Positions 27,212 to 37,241 of a DNA stretch of 60,673 nucleotides are shown here, piece by piece. Where the stretch lies: positions 1-60,673 of the forward strand of contig CALCCD010000024.1 of NCBI GenBank assembly GCA_937899645.1, in the 5' to 3' direction. Under the pieces are notes generated by a model that was not told the DNA's origin, did not search any database, and was given only the letters and a program-made list of their open reading frames with translations. The first letter of the stretch is position 1; the number at the start of each line of letters is the position of its first letter. Source of the DNA: an uncultured cyanobacterium (GTDB taxonomy: Bacteria; Cyanobacteriota; Cyanobacteriia; Cyanobacteriales; Geitlerinemataceae). A program made the position numbers and the translations under genes.

Positions 27212-29464
27212 TTAACCAACGGAGATGATCCGTGCGAGGAAAAACGACCAGGTTGTCGCAATACCACCGAGGAGGTAATGTGCCACGCCGACGGCGCGAC
27301 CTTGGGTAATGCTAAGTGCGCGGGGCTGGATGGCCGGAGCCACTTTCAGCTTGTTGTGCGCCCAGACGATCGATTCGATCAGTTCTTGCCAGTAGCCGCG
27401 GCCGCTGAACAGGAACATCAGGCTGAATGCCCAAACGAAGTGCGCGCCAAGGAACATCAGACCGTAAGCCGACAGAGCCGAACCGTAGGAAGTGATGACC
27501 TGAGACGCTTGCGCCCACAGGAAGTCGCGCAACCAGCCGTTAATCGTAATCGCGCTTTGTGCGAAGTTGTTGTACGTAATCGTCGTTACGTCGCCGCCGG
27601 AGACAGAACCCCAGATATCAGATTGCATTTTCCACGAGAAGTGGAAGATAACGATCGATAGAGAGTTGTACATCCAGAACAGACCCAGGAAGACGTGGTC
27701 CCAAGCCGAAACTTGGCACGTACCGCCACGACCGGGGCCGTCGCACGGGAAGCGGAAGCCTAGCTCGGCTTTGTCCGGAATCAGACGCGAGCTGCGGGCG
27801 TAGAGAACGCCTTTAAGCAGAATCAGCGCGGTCACGTGGATCGTGAAGGCGTGGATGTGGTGGACCATAAAGTCAGCCGTACCCAGCGTCATCGGAGCCG
27901 CTGCGACCTTGCCCGCTACAGCCACGACTTCGCCGCCGAAGATCGGACTGACATTACCGATCGCGTTGGGAGCCGTTGCGCCCGCCGCAACCGAGTGCAG
28001 ACCTTGAATCCATTGTGCGAACACTGGCTGGAGCTGGATTGCGGTGTCCGAGAACATGTCTTGCGGACGACCCAGCGCGCGCATGGTGTCGTTGTGGATA
28101 TAGAGGCCGAAGCTGTGGAAGCCCAGCCAAATGCACACCCAGTTCAGGTGCGAGATAATCGCATCGCGGTGACGGAGCACGCGATCGAGCAGGTTATCGA
28201 CGTTCTTGGCCGGATCGTAGTCACGAACCATAAAGATCGCCGCGTGTGCGCCCGCACCCACGATTAGGAAGCCACCGATCCACATATGGTGAGTGAAGAT
28301 CGAGAGCTGCGTGGGGTAGTCAATGCCGATGTAAGGATACGGCGGCATTGCGTACATGTGCTGGGCGACGATGATGCTGACCGAGCCCATCATGGCGAGG
28401 TTGATCGCCAGTTGAGCGTGCCAGGAAGTGGTCAGAACTTCGTAAAGACCTTTGTGGCCTTCGCCGGTGAAAGGACCCTTGTGTGCTTCAAGGATCTCTT
28501 TCATGCTGTGACCGATGCCCCAGTTCGTCCGGTACATGTGACCGGCGATGATAAACAGAACCGCGATCGCCAGGTGGTGGTGCGCGATGTCTGTCATCCA
28601 GAGGCTACCGGTTTGCGGGTTCAGACCCCCTTTGAAAGTAAGGAAGTCCGAGTACGCGCCCCAGTTCAGGGTGAAGAACGGCGTCAGACCTTGCGAGAAG
28701 CTGGGGAAAAACTCAGCCATCGCGCTGGTGCTGAACGCATATTCGTGCGGCAGCGGGATATCAGCCGGAGCGATACCTTTGTCGAGCATCTGATTCACGG
28801 GCAGCGCCACGTGAATCTGGTGACCGGCCCAAGATAGCGAACCGAGGCCGAACAGACCGGCCAGGTGGTGGTTCAGCATCGATTCCACGTTTTGGAACCA
28901 CGACAGCTTAGGCGCTTTGACGTGGTAGTGGAACCAGCCTGCAAACAGCATCAGCGCTGCTGCGACCAGACCGCCGATCGCCGTCGCGTAAAGCTGGGTT
29001 TCGTTAGTGAAACCAGCAGCACGCCACACGTGAAACAGACCGGAGGTGATTTGGATTCCTCGGAATCCACCGCCGACGTCGGCATTGAGAATGTCTTGTC
29101 CGACGACCGACCACACGACTTGAGCGCTGGGCTTAATGCCAGCCGGGTCGCTCAGCCATGCTTCGTAGTTTGAAAAGCGAGCGCCGTGGAAGAACCCGGC
29201 ACTCAACCATATGAAAATAACGGCCAGTTGTCCGAAGTGCGCGCTAAAGATTTTGCGCGACACCTCTTCGAGGTTTTTGGACTGGCTATCGAAATCGTGA
29301 GCGTCGGCGTGCAGGTTCCAAATCCAGGTAGTGGTTTTGGGCCCTTTGGCCAAAGCGCGATCGAAGTGTCCCGGCTTACCCCACTTCTCGAAAGAAGTCG
29401 GAACCGGTTTCTCATCGACCTCAACTTTGACTTTCGCCTCCCGCTCCGGGGGACTAATTGTCAT
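27212..29464 (-). CDS. psaA: Photosystem I P700 apoprotein A1 (PsaA)
   Basis: The 750-residue core subunit pairs with PsaB to bind P700, the primary acceptors and Fx. It starts [20 protein letters not shown] and contains the [17 protein letters not shown] block and the Fx-binding [18 protein letters not shown]. The ATG follows GAGGAGAGACTCA. It is the first gene of a psaA-psaB operon with a promoter about 250 bases upstream. Length and motifs are normal for the family. Confidence 0.99.
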   Translation of the reverse strand: MTISPPEREAKVKVEVDEKPVPTSFEKWGKPGHFDRALAKGPKTTTWIWNLHADAHDFDSQSKNLEEVSRKIFSAHFGQLAVIFIWLSAGFFHGARFSNYEAWLSDPAGIKPSAQVVWSVVGQDILNADVGGGFRGIQITSGLFHVWRAAGFTNETQLYATAIGGLVAAALMLFAGWFHYHVKAPKLSWFQNVESMLNHHLAGLFGLGSLSWAGHQIHVALPVNQMLDKGIAPADIPLPHEYAFSTSAMAEFFPSFSQGLTPFFTLNWGAYSDFLTFKGGLNPQTGSLWMTDIAHHHLAIAVLFIIAGHMYRTNWGIGHSMKEILEAHKGPFTGEGHKGLYEVLTTSWHAQLAINLAMMGSVSIIVAQHMYAMPPYPYIGIDYPTQLSIFTHHMWIGGFLIVGAGAHAAIFMVRDYDPAKNVDNLLDRVLRHRDAIISHLNWVCIWLGFHSFGLYIHNDTMRALGRPQDMFSDTAIQLQPVFAQWIQGLHSVAAGATAPNAIGNVSPIFGGEVVAVAGKVAAAPMTLGTADFMVHHIHAFTIHVTALILLKGVLYARSSRLIPDKAELGFRFPCDGPGRGGTCQVSAWDHVFLGLFWMYNSLSIVIFHFSWKMQSDIWGSVSGGDVTTITYNNFAQSAITINGWLRDFLWAQASQVITSYGSALSAYGLMFLGAHFVWAFSLMFLFSGRGYWQELIESIVWAHNKLKVAPAIQPRALSITQGRAVGVAHYLLGGIATTWSFFLARIISVG

Positions 29465-30082
29465 TGAGTCTCTCCTCTCTCTATTCCAGGAATGAGGAAT
29501 GAATCCGTCTCAACTTTTGCTAGGGGGTAGCGACCTACTCTCGGGTGTATTCGACAGTAAAGATCGGGGATCGACCCTAATGTTGAGTTTCTTATCTTTT
29601 CGCTCGGTTGCAATCAGCTTGTGCTAAGAGCAGGTCTCGACTCAGGTCTGGAAGCGAGTTCCAGAGCGGAGTTGACTCCCAATCGCTTGAGTGAAAGACG
29701 GTACGGATGTGATTATAAGTCCTCCATCAGAAGAATTCAAACCAAGAGCTGATGGTCGATCCCAGCCGAAATAAAATGTTATGAATCACCTTATAAAAAA
29801 CATTTTCTTTTATTAACGAAAGTTAAAATGGTATTGACATCTGGCGGTAGATGCGGGTCTGAGGGCCGCGCTGGCGATCTGTGGGGCGGTGTGGGGGCGC
29901 TCGGCGGCTGGGTCTGGGCTCGGCTTGTATTGAGCGATACTTTTGCGCGTGCGGGATGGGTCGCGATCGGGCTTTCGGGTATAGTTGCGGAGAGATTTTA
30001 CAAGTCGCTGGTATTTAGGCCGTCTGAAGGTCGAGTGTCGCGATGGGCGATCGGCTGAGAGTAGTGGGAGCATCGCAGAACA
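29465..30082. other. psaA upstream region
   Basis: This gene-free stretch of about 620 bases lies between divergent genes psaA and the acidic lipoprotein gene. It holds the psaA promoter at 29712-29740 and a strongly AT-rich patch at about 29765-29830 just upstream of it. A frame at 29828-30058 (+) has no protein-like character. Confidence 0.6.
29712..29740 (-). promoter_or_regulatory. psaAB promoter
   Basis: On the - strand: TTGAAT (29740-29735), a 17-base spacer, then a consensus TATAAT (29717-29712). Transcription would start near 29704, giving a leader of about 240 bases before psaA. Long leaders and light-responsive control are known for cyanobacterial psaAB; the AT-rich DNA just upstream fits an activator or UP-element region. 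I could not place an RpaB (HLR1) site with confidence. Confidence 0.7.
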
Positions 30083-31852
30083 ATGCGACACGTCTACAGT
30101 CTGTTGGTGTTGGGGGTTGGGCGGATTGCTCGATCGCTCTTGAGAGTCACGCGCGCGGCAATCGCGTCGATTGTGTTGGCGCTTGCGATCGGCGGATGTG
30201 GCGGGGCGGAAACAGCGTCGCCGTCCATCCCCTTGGATGTTGCGATCGATCGGCCTGCGGTTCGCTTGCCCGCACAAATTTCTGAGGTGTCTGCGCCGAC
30301 AGCGCTGCAAAAGCTGCGATCGCGTCTCGATCGCTATTGTCCGCAGGTCGAGATTGTCGAGCCTGCCAACGACAGCGTTATCGAGGCTCGGACGGTGACG
30401 GTGAAGTTGGAGGTGAGCGGGCTGCCGCTGTTCCGCGACGAGCGCTTCGGTCTCGGGCCGCATGTCCATCTGCTGCTCGACGATCGCGAGGAACCGCTCG
30501 TTTTCGATACCGAGCAGCCAATAACGTTAAGAGATCTGACGCCGGGCACTCATACACTGCGCGCGTTCGCGGCCCGCCCTTGGTTGGAGAGTTTTAAAAA
30601 TGAGGGCGCGTTTGCCCAGACGACTTTTCATATATATACAGAGACGAACGACGCACCCGACCCGGCGCTACCGTTGCTGACTTACAACCAGCCTAGTGGG
30701 GCGTACGGTGCGGAGCCGGTGTTACTGGACTTCTATCTGACGAATGCACCGCTCCACGCGATCGCCCGCGAGTTTGACGACGATGACGTGCGCGACTGGC
30801 GCGTGCGCGTGACGGTCAACGGCCAGAGTTTTACGCTCGATCGCTGGGAGCCAATTTACTTGAAGGGCGTTAAGCCAGGACTGAACTGGCTACAAATCGA
30901 GCTGGTCGATGAAACGGGCGCGGCGATCGAAAATGCGTTTAATTCCACGGTGCGTTTCTTCGAGTACGACTCAGAACTGGATGACGGTCTGGCGGAGATC
31001 TTGCGCGGCGACGTCAGCTTTGAGGAGGCGGCGAGTATCGTCGGACTCGAGCTGCCAGAGCCGGAAGTTGCCGCCGAGCCGGAAGTCGAGCTAGAAGATG
31101 CGGCAAAGCCGGAAGTAGAAATCGAGCCAGAGCCGGACGCCGAGCCGGAAGCCGAGTCGGAAGCCGAGTCGGAAGCTGGGTTCGTCGAGCCGGACGAAGC
31201 GATGAATGACGTGTCAGACGAAGTGCCGGACGAAGCGCGAGATTCGATCGCAGAGCCCGCGAGCGAAACGGTAGAAATAGAGCCGACCGCCGCTGAGACA
31301 TCCGAGCCGCCGATCGTGGAGAAAGAGGCCGACGAAGCGACCGGAAATAAGGCGGCGATCGAGTCGCCAGCGGACGAGCTCACTGTGCCGAAAGCGGTTC
31401 GATCGGATGCGGAACCCTCGGCGGCGGAAGCGCCGGTCGCGACGGAAGCGCCAGAAATGCTAGAAGCGCCAGACCCTCTGCCGAGCAAGGCCAGCAGCGA
31501 AACCGCAGATGATGAAATGGGTGGGGCGATCGCTGTACCGGAATCCGAATCGCCAGCGCTCGAAGCTCCGGATGAGACCGCCGTCGAGCTGTCCGATGAG
31601 TCCTCCGCTGCTCCATCTGAGGATTTATCTGACGCCTCGTCCGAGGGGTCGTTCGATGAATTGCCCGATGAATTGCCCGATGAATTGCCCGATGAATTGC
31701 CTGACGCTCCATCCGCCGAGTCGTCCGAAGAGACACCCGAAGAGCCGCTGGTAGATGTCGCTCCTGCCGAGCCTCGCGATGCTTCATCGGACGAGCCGCC
31801 TGCCGAAGCAGGGGGCGAAGCAGATTCGGCGGCGACACTGTCGGAAAGCTGA
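30083..31852 (+). CDS. Lipoprotein with long acidic C-terminal tail
   Basis: The 589-residue protein has an N-terminal hydrophobic segment ending in IGGCGG; Cys39 is a plausible lipid-attachment site. Residues about 85-325 are conserved-looking, with VEIVEPANDSVIEARTVTV, HVHLLLDDREEPL, HTLRAFAARPW, LLTYNQPSGAYGAEPVLLDF and VTVNGQSF blocks. I recall this as a cyanobacterial family of unknown function with an immunoglobulin-like feel. The last ~260 residues are low-complexity Glu/Pro/Ala/Ser, including a tandem DELP repeat. It is probably a periplasmic or outer-membrane anchored protein. Confidence 0.75.
   Translation: MRHVYSLLVLGVGRIARSLLRVTRAAIASIVLALAIGGCGGAETASPSIPLDVAIDRPAVRLPAQISEVSAPTALQKLRSRLDRYCPQVEIVEPANDSVIEARTVTVKLEVSGLPLFRDERFGLGPHVHLLLDDREEPLVFDTEQPITLRDLTPGTHTLRAFAARPWLESFKNEGAFAQTTFHIYTETNDAPDPALPLLTYNQPSGAYGAEPVLLDFYLTNAPLHAIAREFDDDDVRDWRVRVTVNGQSFTLDRWEPIYLKGVKPGLNWLQIELVDETGAAIENAFNSTVRFFEYDSELDDGLAEILRGDVSFEEAASIVGLELPEPEVAAEPEVELEDAAKPEVEIEPEPDAEPEAESEAESEAGFVEPDEAMNDVSDEVPDEARDSIAEPASETVEIEPTAAETSEPPIVEKEADEATGNKAAIESPADELTVPKAVRSDAEPSAAEAPVATEAPEMLEAPDPLPSKASSETADDEMGGAIAVPESESPALEAPDETAVELSDESSAAPSEDLSDASSEGSFDELPDELPDELPDELPDAPSAESSEETPEEPLVDVAPAEPRDASSDEPPAEAGGEADSAATLSES
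31659..31706 (+). repeat. Four tandem 12-bp units inside the acidic tail
   Basis: GAATTGCCCGAT is repeated four times, the last unit slightly altered, encoding ELPD-ELPD-ELPD-ELPD. The near identity of the units suggests recent slippage expansion within the reading frame. Confidence 0.9.
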
Positions 31853-31886
31853 CAAGGCGAGCGGTTTCGGATTAAATCGGGATGTG

Positions 31887-32501
31887 ATGTTATTGCCGCG
31901 CTCCGAGCGAAGCGCTAAAGGTATCTTGCGCGATACTGCAATCTGTTTTGGAGAGGCCCCGTGGCGAGTGGCTCCGGTCTGCGTTGGGCTTCGTTTCTTT
32001 TTGTCTGGATTGATTTCTGGGCTGATATCCGGGGCGCTTGGTGCGGCGATCGTTGGAGCCAGCGCGGCGGTTGCCGGGGCGATCGAGGTTCCCGCACCGA
32101 GCGATCGCCCGTTTGATATCGGTGCGCTCGAAGGGGGAAGCCCAGATTGTGCGCCGGACTGCCGCATTTTTACCGATGATGATATTTCTCAGCGAGTGCT
32201 GTCCGAACCGAGTTTGTGGTGGTCGGTACGCGAGATGGGGGCGCGGCTGGTGCCGAGCTGGATCGTGTATCCCGATGAAGGGCGCGTCGATCTTGCGATC
32301 GACCCCCAGCGCTGGAACTGGATGGACTATTTCGATCGCTACACCCTCGTGACCGAGCTGGCCCACGTGCTGCGTCCGCGCGGCTATAACCTGCGAGTGT
32401 TCGACCCGCAGCAGCCCGAGCGCCCGGTGGCGAGCTACACCTGTAACTTCGATACCGTGCCGCCGACCTGCCGGCTTCGCTTCGCGGAAGGGCGCAACTA
32501 A
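31887..32501 (+). CDS. Secreted hypothetical protein
   Basis: From the ATG at 31887 the product has 204 residues. A basic N-terminal part and hydrophobic stretch (LISGLISGALGAAIVGAS) ending near AGA suggest export. The mature part includes a CAPDCRIF pair of cysteines, WWSVREMGARLVPSWIVYP, WNWMDYFDRYTLVTELAHVL and a final YTCNFDTVPPTCRL cysteine pair. Similar small proteins occur in other cyanobacteria, to my memory; function unknown. It follows the acidic lipoprotein gene by 34 bases on the same strand, so the two are probably co-transcribed. A frame back to 31755 overlaps that gene and is not chosen. Confidence 0.7.
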   Translation: MLLPRSERSAKGILRDTAICFGEAPWRVAPVCVGLRFFLSGLISGLISGALGAAIVGASAAVAGAIEVPAPSDRPFDIGALEGGSPDCAPDCRIFTDDDISQRVLSEPSLWWSVREMGARLVPSWIVYPDEGRVDLAIDPQRWNWMDYFDRYTLVTELAHVLRPRGYNLRVFDPQQPERPVASYTCNFDTVPPTCRLRFAEGRN

Positions 32502-32629
32502 GATGAGCGCGCCGACTGTCCGCCCGATCGCGGCCGAGCTGAGACCGCTACCGAACAAACTCGAAGCCGAGACTATCTCGAACCGAAACTAACAAACCGA
32601 AACCGAGCCGTTTGTCTATCCGCCAGCCC

Positions 32630-35600
32630 ATGTTCGACTTTCGTTCCCTCCGCAATAGCATCACCTTTCGCTACCTCGGTATCGTGACGAGCCTTTTGGT
32701 CGTTGGTGAGGTGGCTTTCAGCGCGATTCAGCTTCGGAACCGCTATCAAAGGCAGCTCGATCGCCTCGAGGCCAAAGTGGAAAGTCGGGCGCAGTTTTTA
32801 AGCCAGATTAGCCCGAAGTTCGTCCTCGAGCTGGAGTTTTTGGTGCTCGAAACGTTTATCCGCCAGACCAATACCGACCCGGATATCGTCTATTCGCTGG
32901 CCGTGGGTAAGAGCGGGCAGGCGCTAACCAGCACTCTCGATCTGGAACACCCGTCGATCGTTCAGGTGGTGGGCGATCGCGCTGACGGTAGCACTATTCT
33001 CGACATCGTTCGGGAGGTGCGTCAGTTCCCCAACATTAGCGAGGTGCGCGTGCCGATCTTCTCGAACGGTCGCAAGCTGGGAGAAGTCCGCATCGGCTAT
33101 TCAAACGACCGCGTGCTTGGCGATTGGCGGCGCGGTCTGCTGGATACGACGCTGCTGTCGTTGGGGTTGACCAGCCTGCTGGCGGCGGTGACGATCGTCG
33201 TCTTCGAGCGCGAGATCGGGCAGCCTTTGCGATCGCTGTCCGATCTCTCGACGCGGCTGGCTGCCGGTCAGCTCGATCGGCGCATTGAGGTGACGCGCGA
33301 CGACGAGATGGGCCAGCTCGAGTCGGCGTTTAATACGATGGCGATGCAGCTCCAGCACACCCTCAGCGGCCTCGAGCAGCGCATCGCCGAGCGCCAGCGC
33401 GCCGAGGACGCCCTACGCACGAGCGAGCAGCGCTACCGCTCTGTGGTCGATACGGTCGAGGAGGCGATCTTCCAGACGGACGCGGCAGGGAGCTGGATTT
33501 TCCTCAATCCGGCCTGGGCGGAGATTACCGGCTTTAGCGTCGAAGAGAGCCTGGGGAGGCGCTGGGCGGAATACGTGGTGCAGAGCGATCTGGCGGTGGC
33601 CGAGTCGCATCTGGCGGGGCTGCTCGGCGGCCGCGAGCGCGAGGTGCGGTTTTGTTTGCGCTACCGGACGGCGACGGGGGAAAGCCGCTGGCTCGAGGCG
33701 CTGGCGCGATCGAACTTCGATGCAAGCGGCAAAGTGACGGGGCTGTCGGGGACGCTCAACGACGTTACCCAGCGCAAGACCGTCGAGGACGCGCTTCAGC
33801 TCAGCCAGTTTTCGCTCGATCGCGCGGCGGATGCGTTCTATTTCATGACCTCGGACGGCAAATTTTTCTACGTCAACGAGGCGGCCTGTCGGGCAGTGGG
33901 CTATCCGCGCGATCGCCTGAAAACGATGAGCGTTTTCGATATCGACCGGCACTGTCAGCCGTCGGCGTGGTGCGATCGCTGGCTGCACCTGAAGCACCAA
34001 CAGACCCTAACGTTCGAGAGCACTTACCGCCACTGCGACGGGTACGAGTTCCCGGTAGAAGTCTCGGCGAATTACCTGGAATTTAACGGCGCGGAATTTA
34101 ACTGCACCGTGGTTCGCGATATCAGCGAGCGCAAACAGGTAGAGCGAGAGCTCTTGTCCGGCGAGGCGGCGCTGCGCACGCTCTACGAGGTGGCGTCTTC
34201 GCCCAGTCTTAGCTTGCAGGAGCGGCTCGACGACCTGCTGGCGATGGGCCGCCATCACTTCCAGCTCGATATCGGCGCGATCGTTCACGTTGAGGGCAAA
34301 CGCCCGATCTTCATCGCCCACCAGTGCCGCGAGACTGACCTGACCGCCGAGCTGGGGCAGTCGTTCCAATTGGAGGAAACCTATTGCGGCCAGACCTACG
34401 CGAGGCGCGACGTGCTGGCCTTCGCCTCGGCCCAGGAGCGGCACGCCCTCTTCGACGATACGCTGCCTCAGACGGATACCGTCGCAGCCTTCATCGGTGC
34501 GCCGATCGTCACCAACGGCCACCGCTACGGCGTTTTACACTTTGCCAGCGTCGAAGCGCGCGAGCGTCCCATTCGCGAGCGCGAGCGCCAGCTCGTCCGG
34601 CTGATGGCCCAGTGGATCGGTAATGAAATCGAGCGGCAACAGGCGCGTGACGCCCTCGAGGGCCAGTTCCGGCAGGCGATGCTGCTGCGAAATATTACCC
34701 AACAGGTGCGTCAGAGCCTCGATACCCAGGCGATCTTCCAGACGACAGCGCTGCAGATCGGGCGCGCGTTCCAGGTCGATCGCTGCGCGATCTACGCCTG
34801 CAGCCCGGAGCCGTCTGCCGCCGCTACGGTCGTCGCGGAGTACCTGGGCGGTGAATATCCCTCGATGCTCGATTGCGTCGTACCGATCGCGGGCAATCCT
34901 TACATAGACCAACTGCTGCGCGAGGATGTGGCGATCGTCGTGCCAGACGTTTACGCTGACTCGCGCTTTTTATCGACCCAGGATTTTTGCTGCGAGATCG
35001 AACTCAAGTCGCTGCTGGCGATGCGCACCTCCGACCAAGGCCAGCCCAATGGCGCGATCGCCTTGCACCAGTGCGGAACGTACCGCCGGTGGAGCGCGGA
35101 GGAAATCGGCGCGATCGGCGCGATCGCCGAGCAGGTGGGCATCGCGCTGGCCCAGGCGCAACTGCTCGAGCGAGAAACCCAGCAGCGCCAGCAGCTCGCC
35201 GAGCAGAATCTGGCCCTCGAAGCCGCCCGCCGCGACGCCGAAGCCGCCAACCAGGCGAAAAGCGAGTTTTTGGCGACGATGAGCCACGAGATCCGCACGC
35301 CGATGAACGGCACGATCGGCATGACTGAACTGCTGCTAGACACGCCCCTGAGCGAACGCCAGCGCCACTTCGTTCGGACGATCCGCACCAGCGGTGACGA
35401 CTTGCTGACGATCGTCAACGATATCCTCGACTTCTCGAAAATCGAGTCCGGCCACCTTGAGCTAGAGCGCGCGCCGTTCGTGCTGAAGGCCTGCATTGAA
35501 GACGCTCTGGGCATCGTGGCCGAGCGCGCCCGCAGCTCTGGGCTGCAAGTTTCGTTTGCGATCGCCCGCGATATCCCGGAGGCGATCGTCGGCGACGTAA

Positions 35601-37111
35601 CGCGGCTGCGCCAGATCCTGACGAACCTGCTCAGCAACGCCGTGAAGTTCACCGAGCGCGGCGAGGTTATCTTGGCGGTCGAGCGCTTGCAGGCCCCCCA
35701 AGCGATCAATTCGGACGAGCTAGCGGAAGCTGCGGAAACCGAAGGCCCGCGCCCCGGCGCGCTACAGTTTTGCGTCTGCGATACCGGCATCGGCATTAAC
35801 GCCACACAGCAGCAGCGGCTGTTTTCTGCGTTCAGCCAGGTGGACGCGTCGATCGTCCGGCGCTATGGCGGTACGGGGCTGGGACTGGCGATTTCCCGGC
35901 GGCTGGCCGAGATGATGGGCGGGTGCATCTGGGTCGAGAGCTGCGGCCACACGAGCGGCAATTCGCCGTCGGTCTGGAAGCGGTTCGATCGCCCCAAGTC
36001 CCACGCTCGCTTCGGGACGGGCACGATTTTCTATTTCACGATCGCCGCCACGCCCGCCTCGCGCGAGGGCGATCGGCCCGTTCCCCAGAGCCCACGCGAT
36101 CGGAGCCCCGACGACTCGACCGTCCGGCCCGCTCCTTTAAAAGTATTGCTCGCCGAAGACAACCCCATCAACCAGCAGGTGGCCCAACTGTTGCTCGAGC
36201 GCTTCGGCTATCAGTCTGATGTCGCCAACAATGGTCTGGAGGTGCTCGAGGCGGTGCGGCAGACGCGCTATGACCTGATTCTGATGGACGTGGCGATGCC
36301 GGAGCTGGACGGCATCAGCGCTACGCGCGCCATTCGCGAGCAGTTCCCCGATCGCGGGCCGCAGATTGTCGCCCTGACGGCCCACGCGATGCAGGGCGAT
36401 CGCGACAAGTGCTTGGCGGCGGGGATGGACGGCTACCTGACGAAGCCGATTCGCGCCGACGAGCTGCGGGATTTGCTGCTGTCGGTGCAGCCGTTGCATG
36501 TGGAAGCGGCTGCGGAGACGGAGATTGTTGAGGCTAGCGCGATCGACGTGCCCGTTCTAGCCAAAGCGCCCGATCGCGCCGTCGAAGACGCGCCAGAAAT
36601 TCCGCTAGCGGACTGGCCAACAGCTCCGCCAGAGGCTCCTCGCTCTTCTGCTGCCGACGCCGAGTCACATCTCGAGCCGACCGAAAGCGCGCCCGTCAAC
36701 AGCACCGGACTCGACGTTCTCGATCGCACCGTAATCGCCGCCATCCAGTCAATGGCCGGGTCGCGATCGACGGGGCTGCTGCTGGCGAGCCTGAACGCTT
36801 ACCGCGAAGAGACCCTGGATGCATGTTTCGCGATCGAGACGGCCTGCCAGCATGGCGACACCGAAACGCTGGCTCGAACAGCCCGCGCCCTGCGATCGCA
36901 CAGCGCCAGCCTGGGCGGGCTCGCGTTGGCCAGCACCTGCAAGCAGCTCGAAGAGCTCGCTGGCGATTCGGCGCGATCGGCGCAGTTAGAACAGCTCCAG
37001 TCCCTCGTCGCTCACCTCAAGCAAAACTACGATGCATTCCTGTTCGCGCTGATCGCTCTGGAGCGAGAGCTGCACGGTCACGGCGATGGGAGTCATCAAG
37101 TAAATTTGTAG
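32630..37111 (+). CDS. Hybrid sensor histidine kinase with degenerate HPt domain
   Basis: From the ATG at 32630 the product has 1493 residues. Order: membrane helix (13-34), periplasmic sensor, second helix (~171-196), HAMP (~197-250), PAS (~264-385), PAS (~391-505), GAF (~515-670), GAF (~690-850), histidine kinase with [11 protein letters not shown] and His886, ATPase with [15 protein letters not shown] and GGTGLGLAI, receiver domain with Asp1220 in LILMDVAMP, and a C-terminal HPt-like domain (~1375-1475). In the HPt domain the expected phospho-accepting His is Arg1419 ([16 protein letters not shown]). Signal and target are unknown. Confidence 0.9.
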   Translation: MFDFRSLRNSITFRYLGIVTSLLVVGEVAFSAIQLRNRYQRQLDRLEAKVESRAQFLSQISPKFVLELEFLVLETFIRQTNTDPDIVYSLAVGKSGQALTSTLDLEHPSIVQVVGDRADGSTILDIVREVRQFPNISEVRVPIFSNGRKLGEVRIGYSNDRVLGDWRRGLLDTTLLSLGLTSLLAAVTIVVFEREIGQPLRSLSDLSTRLAAGQLDRRIEVTRDDEMGQLESAFNTMAMQLQHTLSGLEQRIAERQRAEDALRTSEQRYRSVVDTVEEAIFQTDAAGSWIFLNPAWAEITGFSVEESLGRRWAEYVVQSDLAVAESHLAGLLGGREREVRFCLRYRTATGESRWLEALARSNFDASGKVTGLSGTLNDVTQRKTVEDALQLSQFSLDRAADAFYFMTSDGKFFYVNEAACRAVGYPRDRLKTMSVFDIDRHCQPSAWCDRWLHLKHQQTLTFESTYRHCDGYEFPVEVSANYLEFNGAEFNCTVVRDISERKQVERELLSGEAALRTLYEVASSPSLSLQERLDDLLAMGRHHFQLDIGAIVHVEGKRPIFIAHQCRETDLTAELGQSFQLEETYCGQTYARRDVLAFASAQERHALFDDTLPQTDTVAAFIGAPIVTNGHRYGVLHFASVEARERPIRERERQLVRLMAQWIGNEIERQQARDALEGQFRQAMLLRNITQQVRQSLDTQAIFQTTALQIGRAFQVDRCAIYACSPEPSAAATVVAEYLGGEYPSMLDCVVPIAGNPYIDQLLREDVAIVVPDVYADSRFLSTQDFCCEIELKSLLAMRTSDQGQPNGAIALHQCGTYRRWSAEEIGAIGAIAEQVGIALAQAQLLERETQQRQQLAEQNLALEAARRDAEAANQAKSEFLATMSHEIRTPMNGTIGMTELLLDTPLSERQRHFVRTIRTSGDDLLTIVNDILDFSKIESGHLELERAPFVLKACIEDALGIVAERARSSGLQVSFAIARDIPEAIVGDVTRLRQILTNLLSNAVKFTERGEVILAVERLQAPQAINSDELAEAAETEGPRPGALQFCVCDTGIGINATQQQRLFSAFSQVDASIVRRYGGTGLGLAISRRLAEMMGGCIWVESCGHTSGNSPSVWKRFDRPKSHARFGTGTIFYFTIAATPASREGDRPVPQSPRDRSPDDSTVRPAPLKVLLAEDNPINQQVAQLLLERFGYQSDVANNGLEVLEAVRQTRYDLILMDVAMPELDGISATRAIREQFPDRGPQIVALTAHAMQGDRDKCLAAGMDGYLTKPIRADELRDLLLSVQPLHVEAAAETEIVEASAIDVPVLAKAPDRAVEDAPEIPLADWPTAPPEAPRSSAADAESHLEPTESAPVNSTGLDVLDRTVIAAIQSMAGSRSTGLLLASLNAYREETLDACFAIETACQHGDTETLARTARALRSHSASLGGLALASTCKQLEELAGDSARSAQLEQLQSLVAHLKQNYDAFLFALIALERELHGHGDGSHQVNL

Positions 37112-37241
37112 CGCCTATTCTAAAAGGGTTACAGCCCCTAGCATTGTTTTTGGGGCGGGTGTGTACTCGCTGACCCCGTAATAAGGTTTTGGTGCGAATT
37201 GATGACACGCCTCCGCGCACCTACGAGAGACCGGTGTCACC

